From assembly GCF_022965805.1 (NCBI RefSeq), contig NC_133101.1, positions 21,361,054 to 21,425,053 of the forward strand: a DNA stretch of 64,000 nt. Direction: 5' to 3'. Made by a program: the position numbers and the translations under genes. Positions within the stretch are counted from its first letter, which is position 1. Every line of letters starts with the position of its first letter. Of the stretch, positions 24,158-34,753 are shown piece after piece. The DNA comes from Primulina eburnea (taxonomy: Eukaryota > Streptophyta > Magnoliopsida > Lamiales > Gesneriaceae). The notes beneath the pieces were generated by a model. It made no database searches, was not told the origin of the DNA, and was given only the letters and a program-made list of their open reading frames with translations.

Positions 24158-24597
24158 ATTGATGGATCAGTTCGGACACCTTCGAGGGTGTTTCAAACAC
24201 AATATTCTCAATGAGCTGCAATAGCTCGTGAACTCCGATAAATTAAATCGAGTTGGTTTTGAAACCAAGCGGAAAATACTCGAAATAATCCTTCGTTAAA
24301 AAAACTGATTAGTTTAAAACTTTTAGCGTGTGTTAACTCATTAACTGAAATAAAGGGAGATCATTTCTTGTTTGTATCAGTTCAGTTATGGTGAGAACTG
24401 AACTGATATCAGCTCGAACTGATCAAATCAGTTTGAAAACAAAAATTAACAGTTAAATACACAAGATATGTTTATGAATGTTCGGGGATTTCAACTGCTC
24501 ATATGTCACTCCTTCTACAACCTCGGATAGGATTTCCACTAGAAGACTTTGATTTATACAATACCTTGTACAAACCCACTCAGCTTAGGACTTACTC

Positions 24598-27408
24598 TGT
24601 AACGAACCGTACTTCTCATACTTAAAATTTGCGGAAAAATTAAAAATTTTCTTAAATAAAAACATCCACACGGTCGTCACCCATCATTCATAAAATATCT
24701 TTAAAATCAACCATCACAATTAAAATTTGCTAAAAGAAAAGCTGTCTCACATCCAAAACATAAAATCAGAGTATAAATGTTTTCATGCTTAAAATCTTAA
24801 AATAACGTAGGCGGTCCTCGGGTCTAGCCTCCCACTCAGTCCAAGCCTGCCCCTTGGTCACCACCTCCCGTCTCCTCATCAACATAGTCACCTGCATCGA
24901 TCAAGTCTAGTGAGTCTAAAGACTCAACACGTATAAACTGGGATAACGAGTACTACATAATAAAATCGCATGCATCTTAAAAATAGAACGTACATAATTT
25001 GAAACTTGAGCTTGCATAATAACTTGAACTTGCATACATATATAGACGTGCCATAACGTGAAACTTTCATGATCATAACTGCATACTTGAGCATACTAAA
25101 ACATACATGACTTCATTTTTGCATAGAGGATGTTTCAAAGCAAGTGACCCATACATAATAAACGCCTGATCAGACACACCACAGTACTGGGCTGACAGGG
25201 ACGTATCCACTGCCGCATACATGAGATCCCCGTTCATAATTTAATGGGCTGGTTGGTCCCCGTTCATAATTTAACGCTTTCCAACCGCGATCTAACCCGT
25301 TCATAGTTTAACGGGGCGGAGAGATCCTCGGCCACGTTCACCGACTTCCAAACCCATTCATAATTTGGTCACAACACATTTAGCATACCTCAAAAACTTA
25401 AAATATTTTCTTTGCACGTCATACATACTTACTTGGCGTCGAGGGATTCGTTGGACTTTGATCGGGGCCGTTGCTGCACATACTGATCATGAATTTACAT
25501 GCTTAACTTGCATACTTAGACGTAGGTAATCATGCTCACTTACGAGTCCATTCAATTCCTTAGGACGTTCTACAATTCTCATGACTCGACTTTGTAAATC
25601 ATTGTACTAACCCATGACGTCTAACCTCAAAGCATACTAAATTATTTTTCCCCCAAAAATGAAGGACACGGACCCCGTACCTACATCCGTGTAGGGGTCC
25701 GTGTAGGCTCTGGAAATTGACACCGAAGGAAAGCAAAGGCACGTACCCCGTGTCAGGGTCCGGGTGAGGGTCCGTGTAGGTACTGGAAGAATACACTAAG
25801 TGAGACTCAAAGGCACGGACCCCGAGCCCTCATCCGTGTACGGGTCCGTGTAGATACTGGAAAAAGACACTGAAGGAAAACAAAGGCACGGACCCCGTGT
25901 CAGGGTCCGTGTACGGGTCCGTGTACCCACTGTGATCGCGAACTTACGAAAATTCTGAACACTCAATGTTTATCCTTCTAGACTCGATTATACGGACCAT
26001 GCACCGACACCTCGAGACCCATCCTAGCATTCCATAACATCAATCCAAGTTGTACAAACGTTCCAAAGCAACAGCGTTCGCTCTACGACACCTACGACCC
26101 AAAATCCGACAAAAGACATCAAACCGTTTCCTACGACTTCTAAATAATTCGAGTGCCTATCGATATGAAACGAAACCTCAAAAACACTCTTAACATCATT
26201 ACTAACATACCCGTACGCAGCAACAATCGCCCGTCGATCTCCAACGAAGCCTGCATCACTGAAACTTCAAGAATACATCAATATCGTAACTTTTCTGAAA
26301 ACGCAGTTTGAGCAGTCCCACGAAAAACATCATAACTCACTCAATTTTCATCCAAAAATCTCGAATTTTATATCAAATCGAAGGTATCGAAAAGTTCTAC
26401 AATTTTGTAGTTGAAAGTTTTCTCAAAATCTCGACAGAAAAATCGCAGTTTTCAACAGAACAGTGAGTTACGAGATTTCAGATCTAAAAAGTGTTTCAAA
26501 CGCATTCAAATCATTTTCCGCTCAAACGACGAACGTCACACACGAATTTTCACGCATAAAATAACACAACGCATACTATGACAAGATCGATGCAGAAAGA
26601 ACAGAATATACATGCCTTTTGAATCTTAAACGTTACCGAACGACGTTACCGAAGCGGAGATAGAAGCGAGGTTGATCCGGGACGATGGCGGCTCGATTTT
26701 CTTTGACAGAAACCAACGAAATTTGCTGGAATATCAGAGGGAGGGGGCGGCTGCTCTAGGCTAAGAACCCTAAGGTGTTTTTCTAAAAATTTAAAAGAGT
26801 TTGAATGAAATATGGGTGTGTGTGTGTTTAGGCATGAATAGGTGGGTGTAAAAGTGTGTAGTGTGTGTGTGTGGCGTGAGTTAGGGATAAATTAAGGATA
26901 AAAATTTGTTTAATCTCTCAATTAAAATGTTAATAACATGCTAATTAAAATTACAAATAACTTGATAACTCTTTAAATAAAATGCCAACACCCCACTAAA
27001 ATACACCAAAATACTAGCATCACTACATTTAAAATAAAACACCCACAAGTGATTAATTTTAAAAGTTTTTAAAAAAAATTTCTAAACTCACTCAAATAAA
27101 CAACTTAAGCTTTAAAATGCTAAACTTAATAAATTACTTAAAACGCCCCATTCTCAACTTAAAAATAAAATTCCACCTTTAAATAGCCAAAAATCGTCAC
27201 CATGTCTTTTCCTGAATCTCGCCTCGAATAAACGCCTGAAACATGAAACTTGAAAAAGACATTTTAACGTGCATTACATAAACATGGCTATTATTAAAAT
27301 AATGCATTTAAATAAATTATGCATGGATAAAACTCATTTAAAATAAATAGATGATCTAATAATTAAGTGAATGCATGGGTTATACGTGTACTGAATTTGG
27401 GCACTACA
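24598..27408 (-). repeat. 3' LTR of Tekay element 2
   Basis: This 2811-bp LTR reads TGTAACGAACC...GGCACTACA on the plus strand. It contains the tandem array at 25667-25930 and, at 25227-25320, several copies of CCGTTCATAATTTAACGG-like palindromic words. Confidence 0.93.
25667..25930. repeat. Four 73-bp tandem units with CACGGACCC/GGGTCCGTG pairs
   Basis: Units start at about 25667, 25740, 25813 and 25886. Each opens with CACGGACCCC (unit 2 CACGTACCCC), carries one or two GGGTCCGTGTA words that pair with it, and is followed by a spacer such as CTGGAAAAAGACACTGAAGG. The last unit lacks the spacer. Confidence 0.9.
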
Positions 27409-27424
27409 GTACCTCCCCCACTTA
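27409..27424 (-). other. Polypurine tract (minus strand)
   Basis: The minus strand reads TAAGTGGGGGAGGTAC beside the 3' LTR, preceded by TTTCGAGGACGAAATT as in Tekay element 1. Confidence 0.85.
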
Positions 27425-27444
27425 TAAAAATTTCGTCCTCGAAA

Positions 27445-28956
27445 TTAAGTCTTACCGAACAACTCCGGGTAGCGAAGTCTCATATCTGTCTCTGACTCCC
27501 ATGTGGCTTTCTCCACTGATTGATTCAGCCACTGAACTTTGACTAGCTTAGTCACTTTGTTCCGGAGTCTGCGCTCCTGTCTGTCGAGGATTTGAGTCGG
27601 TCTTTCCTCATAAGACAAATCTAGAACAAGCTGCAAAGGCTCATAACTCAGAATGTGCGAAGGATTAGCCAAATATTTCCTCAGCATCGAGACATGGAAC
27701 ACATTGTGCACCCCGGCCAGATTCGGCGGAAGGGCAACACGATAGGCTAGTGTTCCAACTCTGTCCAAAATCTCGAATGGCCCAATGAACCTCGGACTCA
27801 GTTTGCCTCTCTTTCCAAATCTCATAACACCCTTCATAGGTGCTATCTTGATAAAAACGTGATCTCCTACGGCAAACTCGAGATCTCTTCTCCTTTTATC
27901 GGCATAGCTCTTTTGACGGCTTTGGGCAGTCTTCATTCTCTCACGAATCTTGACCACCACGTCTGCAGTCTGTTGAACTATCTCAGGACCAAGTTCTGTC
28001 CTCTCACCCACTTCATCCCAATGAACTGGTGATCTGCACTTCCTCCCGTACAACGCCTCATAGGGAGCTATACCAATAGATGCTTGGAAGCTGTTGTTGT
28101 ATGTGAACTCCACTAGGGGCAGTCTAGACTCCCAAGTTCCTTGAAAATCAATCATGCATACTCTCAGCAAATCCTCTAAAATCTGAATCACTCGCTCAGA
28201 CTGACCATCTGTCTGCGGGTGAAAAGCTGTACTGAAAAGCAACTTCGTCCCCATGGCTGCATGTAAGCTCTTCCAAAAGGACGACGTAAACTTTGGGTCC
28301 CTGTCGGACACAATCGATACTGGAAATCCATGTAAGCGAACTATCTCCCTGAGGTAAAGCTCCGCATACTGCGTCATGGAGAAAGTCGTCTTCACCGGTA
28401 GGAAATGCGCTGATTTAGTGAGTCGGTCCACTATAACCCAAATAGAATTCGATCCTCTGACTGATCTCGGCAACCCAACAAAAAAATCCATAGTAATGTT
28501 CTCCCACTTCCACTCGGGGATGGGGAGTGACTTAACCAATCCTGCTGGTCTCTGATGTTCAGCTTTTACTTGCTGACAAGTGAGACATTCTGATACGAAT
28601 CTACGGATGTCTCGCTTCATCCCTGGCCACCAATACAATAACTGTAGGTCTTTGTACATCTTAGTACCTCCTGGGTGAATGGAATACGGAGATGCGTGTG
28701 CCTCTGTCAAAATATCCTGTCTGATCAGACCAACACTAGGCACCCACATTCTACCCCTGTATCTCACAATGCCGTCTGAAACTGTGTACAGCACACTGCC
28801 CTTGGCTTCGTCTTTCAGTCTCCATTTCTGTAACTGCTCATCTGAAGACTGACCTGTCCGGATGCGATCTAGCAAATTAGACTTGACCGTCAGATTAGAC
28901 AGTCTAGGAGCTCTGCCCTGGGTTGGCTGCTTCCACTGTGGGCATTTCTTAAGCAT
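27445..28956 (-). CDS. Tekay 2 integrase with chromodomain-like segment, fused to the gag knuckle
   Basis: The 503-codon frame begins inside the second half of the gag CCHC knuckle (MLKKCPQWKQPTQG) and passes straight into the linker that normally follows RNase H (RAPRLSNLTV). Zinc residues are H87, H94, C124 and C127. The triad is D157, D218 ([10 protein letters not shown]) and E254 (HPQTDGQSER), spacing 35. A GPFEILDRVG segment and a chromodomain-like end (ATWESETDMRLRYPELF) follow. The frame is the same as that of gag upstream, separated only by one TAG at 29029-29031, so before that mutation a gag-integrase fusion was encoded. All catalytic residues remain. Confidence 0.88.
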   Translation of the reverse strand: MLKKCPQWKQPTQGRAPRLSNLTVKSNLLDRIRTGQSSDEQLQKWRLKDEAKGSVLYTVSDGIVRYRGRMWVPSVGLIRQDILTEAHASPYSIHPGGTKMYKDLQLLYWWPGMKRDIRRFVSECLTCQQVKAEHQRPAGLVKSLPIPEWKWENITMDFFVGLPRSVRGSNSIWVIVDRLTKSAHFLPVKTTFSMTQYAELYLREIVRLHGFPVSIVSDRDPKFTSSFWKSLHAAMGTKLLFSTAFHPQTDGQSERVIQILEDLLRVCMIDFQGTWESRLPLVEFTYNNSFQASIGIAPYEALYGRKCRSPVHWDEVGERTELGPEIVQQTADVVVKIRERMKTAQSRQKSYADKRRRDLEFAVGDHVFIKIAPMKGVMRFGKRGKLSPRFIGPFEILDRVGTLAYRVALPPNLAGVHNVFHVSMLRKYLANPSHILSYEPLQLVLDLSYEERPTQILDRQERRLRNKVTKLVKVQWLNQSVEKATWESETDMRLRYPELFGKT

Positions 28957-29028
28957 GTGATCCGTAGCTCCACATTTAAAACATTTCCCGGATCCCCATA
29001 GGCACTGTCTGGGATGCTGGCGATTGCA

Positions 29029-29847
29029 CTACTGGCACACTGGGTAAACAACGGGCCTCTGCGGCGCCCCCTGCTGCTGAACGGGACCCTTGCCCTTCGG
29101 CGGTCCCTGAAAAAGCTTCTTCCCTGGCGGCCCCTGATACGGTTTCTTAAAGTGGGGTCGCTGATTCTGCTGCTGATGGTGTGGCTGAGGTGGAGCCTGA
29201 TAGGGTCTCTTGCCCTGCCTGTCCGCCTCAATGTCCCGCTGATCTTGCTCTGCAGCCAGAGCTCTAGAAACAGCAACTGCATAAGAAGTAGGGCCAGCTA
29301 CCCTCACGTCACGGCGCAAGATCGGCCGCAAACAATTTAAGAAGTGCCTCAACTTCGCCTGGACATCATTAGCAATGAGGGGCACGAACTGACATCCCCT
29401 CTCGAACTTCCTAACAAATTCTGCCACGCTACTCTCCCCCTGCCGCAACATCATAAACTCGTTGGTGAGTCTGGTTTGTACTTTCTCAGTGAAGTACTTG
29501 GAGTAGAAAACTTCCTTAAAACCATTCCAAGGCAGCACCTGTAAATTGACTGCGACTGACGCACTCTCCCACCATAGCCTAGTGTCTCCAATTAATAAGA
29601 AGGTGGCACAACGGACTCTGTCAGCATCCGTCAGCTCCATAAAGTCGAAAATTACTTCGATGGATTTGATCCATCCCTCAGCTATCATCGGGTCAGTGGT
29701 ACCCGAAAACTCCTTCGGACTCATCCTCCGGAACCTCTCATATACTGCCTCTGGTTGGGGCCTCGCCCCTGCACCCATTGCTGCTGCCTGGTTCCCCGCA
29801 AACTGTGCGAAGAACTGCGTCATACCAGCAAGCATCTGTGCCTGCAT
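29029..29847 (-). pseudogene. Tekay 2 gag, interrupted
   Basis: The frame encodes a retrotransposon gag domain (RRMSPKEFSGTTDPMIAEGW, then RLWWESASVAVN) and a Pro/Gln/Gly-rich tail. It stops at TAG 29029-29031, just before the CCHC knuckle; the codon was probably CAG. The natural start MPPRR lies at about 29965 in another frame, so a second frameshift lies between about 29860 and 29910. Gag is therefore broken at both ends. Confidence 0.85.
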
Positions 29848-30185
29848 ATCTGGTGGTGGATGTGGTGGAGGATTGACCCTCTCCTCATCTCGATGTTCCT
29901 GTCCTCAACTCGGTGCTCCCTGTTCTCATCCCTTGTTTCCCGGTCAACCAAACGTCTAGGAGGCATACTGTTCAAATAATTCACCCAACACGTAAACCCA
30001 ATATGCATGAACATATATCAATAATTTATGATGCACGTAAATCAAACTTAAAACATGCACGTACTGAAATCATAACCTGATGCTTACTACATAACATAAC
30101 GCAAAACTTTAAACTTACAGACTTGAGGTGTGACTTCGTGAGCTTCTTGCGACTGGCAGTAGGCGTGACCCTTTACAAGAACACC

Positions 30186-30197
30186 GCTCTGATACCA
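30186..30197 (-). other. Primer binding site, tRNA-iMet (minus strand)
   Basis: The minus strand reads TGGTATCAGAGC, two bases from the end of the 5' LTR. Confidence 0.93.
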
Positions 30198-30199
30198 AC

Positions 30200-32984
30200 T
30201 GTAATGAACCGTACTTCTCATACTTAAAATTTGCGGAAAAATTAAAATTTTCTTAAATAAAAACATCCACACGGTCGTCACCCATCATTCATAAAATATC
30301 TTGAAAATCAACCATCACAATTAAAATTTGCTAAAAGAAAAGCTGTCTCACATCCAAAACATAAAATCAGAGTATAAATGTTTTCATGCTTAAAATCTTA
30401 AAATAACGTAGGCGGTCCTCGGGTCTAGCCTCCCACTCAGTCCAAGCCTGCCCCTTGGTCACCACCTCCCGTCTCCTCATCAACATAGTCACCTGCATCG
30501 ATCAAGTCTAGTGAGTCTAAAGACTCAACACGTATAAACTGGGATAACGAGTACTACATAATAAAATCGCATGCATCTTAAAAATAGAACGTACATAATT
30601 TGAAACTTGAGCTTGCATAATAACTTGAACTTGCATACATATATAGACGTGCCATAACGTGAAACTTTCATGATCATAACTGCATACTTGAGCATACTAA
30701 AACATACATGACTTCATTTTTGCATAGAGGATGTTTCAAAGCAAGTGACCCATACATAATAAACGCCTGATCAGACACACCACAGTACTGGGCTGACAGG
30801 GACGTATCCACTGCCGCATACATGAGATCCCCGTTCATAATTTAACGGGCTGGTTGGTCCCCGTTCATAATTTAACGCTTTCCAACCGCGATCTAACCCG
30901 TTCATAGTTTAACGGGGCGGAGAGGTCCTCAGCCACGTTCACCGACTTCCAAACCCATTCATAATTTGGTCACAAGACATTTAGCATACCTCAAAAACTT
31001 AAAATATTTTCTTTGCACGTCATACATACTTACTTGGCGTTGAGGGATTCGTTGGACTTCGATCGGGGCCGTTGCTGCACATACTGATCATGAATTTACA
31101 TGCTTAACTTGCATACTTAGACGTAGGTAATCATGCTCACTTACGAGTCCATTCAATTCCTTAGGACGTTCTACAATTCCCATGACTCGACTTTGTAAAT
31201 CATTGTACTAACCCATGACGTCTAACCTCAAAGCATACTAAATTATTTTTCCCCCAAAAATGAAGGACACGGACCCCATACCTACATCCGTGTAGGGGTC
31301 CGTGTAGGCTCTGGAAATTGACACCGAAGGAAAGCAAAGGCACGGACCATATATCAGGGTCCGGGTGAGGGTCCGTGTAGGTACTGGAAGAATACACTAA
31401 GTGAGACTCAAAGGCACGGACCCCGTGCCCTCATCCGTGTAGGGGTCCGTGTAGATACTGGAAAAAAGACACGGAAGGAAAACAAAGGCACGGACCCCGT
31501 GTCAGGGTCCGTGTACGGGTCCGTGTACCCACTGTGATCGCGAACTTACGAAAATTCTGAACACTCAATGTTTATCCTTCTAGACTCGATTATACGGACC
31601 ATGCACCGACACCTCGAGACCCATCCTAGCATTCCATAACATCAATCCATGTTGTACAAACGTTCCAAAGCAACAGCGTTCGCTCTACGACACCTACGAC
31701 CCAAAATCCGACAAAAGACATCAAACCGTTTCCTACGACTTCTAAATAATTCGAGTGCCTATCGACATGAAACGAAACCTCAAAAACACTCTTAACATCA
31801 TTACTAACATACCCGTACGCAGCAACAATCGCCCGTCGATCTCCAAAGAAGCCTGCAACACTGAAACTTCAAGAATACATCAATATCGTAACTTTTCTGA
31901 AAACGCAGTTTGAGCAGTCCCACGAAAAACATCATAACTCACTCAATTTTCATCCAAAAATCTCGAATTTTATATCAAATCGAAGGTATCGAAAAGTTCT
32001 ACAATTTTGTAGGTGAAAGTTTTCTCAAAATCTCGACAGAAAAATCGCAGTTTTCAACAGAACAGTGAGTTACGAGATTTCAGGTCTAAAAAGTGTTTCA
32101 AACGCATTCAAATCATTTTCTGCTCAAACGACGAACGTCACACACGAATTTTCACGCATAAAATAACACAACGCATACTATGACAAGATCGATGCAGAAA
32201 GAACAGAATATACATGCCTTTTGAATCTTAAACGTTACCGAACGACGTTACCGAAGCGGAGATAGAAGCGAGGTTGATCCGGGACGATGGCGGCTCGATT
32301 TTCTTTGACAGAAACCAACGAAATTTGCTGGAATATCAGAGGGAGGGGGCGGCTGCTCTAGGCTAAGAACCCTAAGGTGTTTTTCTCAAAATTTAAAAGA
32401 GTTTGAATGAAATATGGGTGTGTGTGTGTGTTTAGGCGTGTGTGTGTGTGGCGTGAGTTAGGGATAAATTAAGGATAAAAATTTGTTTAATCTCTCAATT
32501 AAAATGTTAATAACATGCTAATTAAAATTACAAATAACTTGATAACTCTTTAAATAAAATGCCAACACCCCACTAAAATACACCAAAATACTAGCATCAC
32601 TACATTTAAAATAAAACACCCACAAGTGATTAATTTTAAAAGTTTTTAAAAAAAATTTCTAAACTCACTCAAATAAACAACTTAAGCTTTAAAATGCTAA
32701 ACTTAATAAATTACTTAAAACGCCCCATTCTCAACTTAAAAATAAAATTCCACCTTTAAATAGCCAAAAATCGTCACCAGGTCTTTTCCTCAATCTCGCC
32801 TCGAATAAACGCCTGAAACATGAAACTTGAAAAAGACATTTTAACGTGCATTACATAAACATGGCTATTATTAAAATAATGCATTTAAATAAATTATGCA
32901 TGGCTAAAACTCATTTAAAATAAATAGATGATCTAATAATTAAGTGAATGCATGGTTATACGTGTACTGAATTTGGGCACTACA
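30200..32984 (-). repeat. 5' LTR of Tekay element 2
   Basis: This 2785-bp LTR is nearly identical to the copy at 24598-27408. It starts TGTAATGAACC (plus strand) where the other has TGTAACGAACC, and has a shorter GT-rich tract. Confidence 0.93.
31268..31530. repeat. Four 73-bp tandem units in the 5' LTR
   Basis: This is the same array as at 25667-25930. Unit 2 has lost its opening CACGGACCCC word (it reads CACGGACCATAT), while unit 3 here reads CCCCGTGCCC. The stems therefore vary between the two LTRs of one element. Confidence 0.88.
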
Positions 32985-33306
32985 TACTCTACTGCCTAAC
33001 TGAACTCATAGTCTAGACGAAGGCAACACCTCAGCCAACACTTGTTTAAGGTATATGTGTCAAAGACTGCATACACAAGTTTAATGTCTTTGTGCAAGAC
33101 TCACTCAGCTATTCAATAAGCTCAACTCTATGTATATGTGAGTGATCGTGTGTGTGTGAGAGAGAGAACTAATTTATGAATACAACACGAAAATGATTTC
33201 ACACATTGTGAGAATTGTGCTTCTAATATAAGCTGATAACATGTTGAAGTGCTCCCTCAAATCTGGGCTGCTTGCTGCTTGTAAGCTGATATGCATTATG
33301 CATGCC

Positions 33307-34753
33307 TGATAAGCACGAACTATATAGCATTTTAGGGATCTTATTTTGTCGTATTCATGCTTATCTGGCATGTTTTATTCCAAGTTTTGCGCTTAATTCG
33401 TACTATTATGACAAATTGTAGGTTTGACCAAAAGAGGAGGAAAGCCAAAGAAATGAAAGAAAAGTCAAACTCCGCAATGCCACGTCAGAAATACCCGGAA
33501 GAATAGGAAGAAAGCATGAAGTCCAAACACAGACCCTTACACGGACAGGGTCCGTGTCATTCAACCATAGAAGAAGAATTCATCCGAAGAGACACGGACC
33601 CAGGCACAGACCCCGGAGACAGGTCCGTGCCATTCAATAGCCGAGACACATTTTACAGAGCCTCGACGGACCCCAGGACGGACCTCTACACGGGGTCCGT
33701 GTCCACCATTCCGGAAGAATTCTTTGGCAGAGCCTACACGGACCCCTGTCCTGATGCATGCACGGGGTTCGTGTACACATTATCAGATCGAGATTTTGGC
33801 GAAGATTTGCTCGTGATTTGGGAAGGAAATAAAAAAGAAAAACCTAGACATTAAGGGTTGTTGAATTTTCGAGAAGCAGCCGACTTTTGGAGGAGAAAAG
33901 GCGCGAGCTTTGGGACTCTTGAAGACGGCGAAGACTTGGGAGAAACGAGAGAAAAAGACAGCGCAATTTACACGCAAGATCTGCGCACCGTCATTGAGAT
34001 TTCTCTTCTCTTTTATTTTCTTATTTTCAGACATGCATTCAAACATTAAATTTGATTTTAGTTTTGAATCTATGGAGTAGTTTCTCTCGTGATCTGGACC
34101 ACGATAGGAACAAACGATTGATTTTGTTTATTCGTTGGATCGTTTGAGTCATAAATTATTTTATGTTATTGATTAATGTTTGCGTAATTTTCGTGCTTTT
34201 AATATGGCCAATTATTTGCATGTTTGTCATTCGATCTTGACTCGAAAGAGAAAAGATTGAATTTAGCTTCAAAAATATTAATCAACACACGGTTAAACCG
34301 ACTAGTCATTAAAACCCCACGTTCCAAGCTTCTCTGATATTTGATTTAGTCATTAAATTAGTCTAAATTAATTTAAAAAGTCACTTAGTTGAAACAACAA
34401 TCAAATCGATCGTTAATGTTTGCCTAGATTAAACAAAATAATTGAATCTTAGTAATTAAATAATAGTCTCTGTGGGATCGATACTTGGCTTCCGGGTATC
34501 ATTAACGAGCGATTTGATTGTAAGGGTCTGTGTTTGGACTTAATGCTTTCTTCCTATTCTTCCGGGTATTTCTGACGTGGCATTGCGGAGTTTGACTTTT
34601 CTTTCATTTCTTTGGCTTTCCTCCTCTTTTGGTCAAACCTACAATTTGCCATAATAGTACGAATTAAGCGCAAAACTCGGAATAAAACATGCCAGATAAG
34701 CACGAATACGACAAAATAAGATCCCTAAAATGCTATATAATTCGTGCTTATCA
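33307..34753. mobile_element. Palindromic LTR-derived unit with 235-bp inverted ends
   Basis: The 1447-bp unit begins TGATAAGCACGAA and ends TTCGTGCTTATCA. It is flanked by ATGCC on both sides (33302-33306 and 34754-34758), and the uninterrupted LTR copy near 22290 shows the empty site. The first and last 235 bp are inverted copies with five differences counted by eye. TG/CA ends and a 5-bp duplication indicate a retroviral-type integrase. The left-to-right body resembles an LTR: a repeat array, a leader-like region and near 34470 the phrase GTCTCTGTGGGATCGATAC, common near the end of Tat/Athila-type gypsy LTRs (recalled). The right inverted end then follows. No coding region was seen. Confidence 0.8.
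33525..33785. repeat. About four 65-70-bp units with CACGGACCC/GGTCCGTG pairs
   Basis: Pairs include CACGGACAGGGTCCGTG (about 33542), CACGGACCC...GGTCCGTG (33595-33630), CGGACCCC...GGGTCCGTG (33667-33702) and CACGGACCCC...GGGGTTCGTG (33738-33774). The same core words form the array in Tekay element 2, although the surrounding LTR sequences are unrelated. Confidence 0.82.

Larger units (their letters stand above)
22988..24159 (-). other. Internal region of the non-autonomous element
   Basis: These 1172 bp hold no coding frame that can be supported. Near 22988-23100 there are imperfect repeats of the LTR edge and polypurine tract (AACAATCTCCCATTTTTGA; AACAATCTTCCATTTTTGA). The right half again contains many CAGTT/AACTG words. 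Confidence 0.7.
24598..32984 (-). mobile_element. Tekay-clade retrotransposon 2, lacking protease, RT and RNase H
   Basis: The element has LTRs at 24598-27408 and 30200-32984 and a perfect target duplication TACTC (24593-24597 and 32985-32989). It has a tRNA-iMet site and a polypurine tract. It encodes gag and, directly after the CCHC knuckle, the linker just before integrase. The approximately 2-kb protease-RT-RNase H segment expected between them is absent. The LTRs are almost identical apart from a 26-bp difference at a GT-rich tract (26812-26876 against 32412-32452) and scattered substitutions, indicating a young insertion. Confidence 0.93.

Noticed and set aside
25599..25796. 65-codon minus-strand frames in the CACGGACCC arrays (also 31200-31397)
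   Set aside because: They lie wholly inside the LTR tandem array and change with its units.
29014..29979. Plus-strand frames opposite the Tekay 2 gag
   Set aside because: They are antisense shadows of the gag coding sequence.
33516..33854. 112-codon frame rich in Asp-Pro-Gly-Thr repeats
   Set aside because: It is created by the tandem CACGGACCC units of the palindromic LTR.
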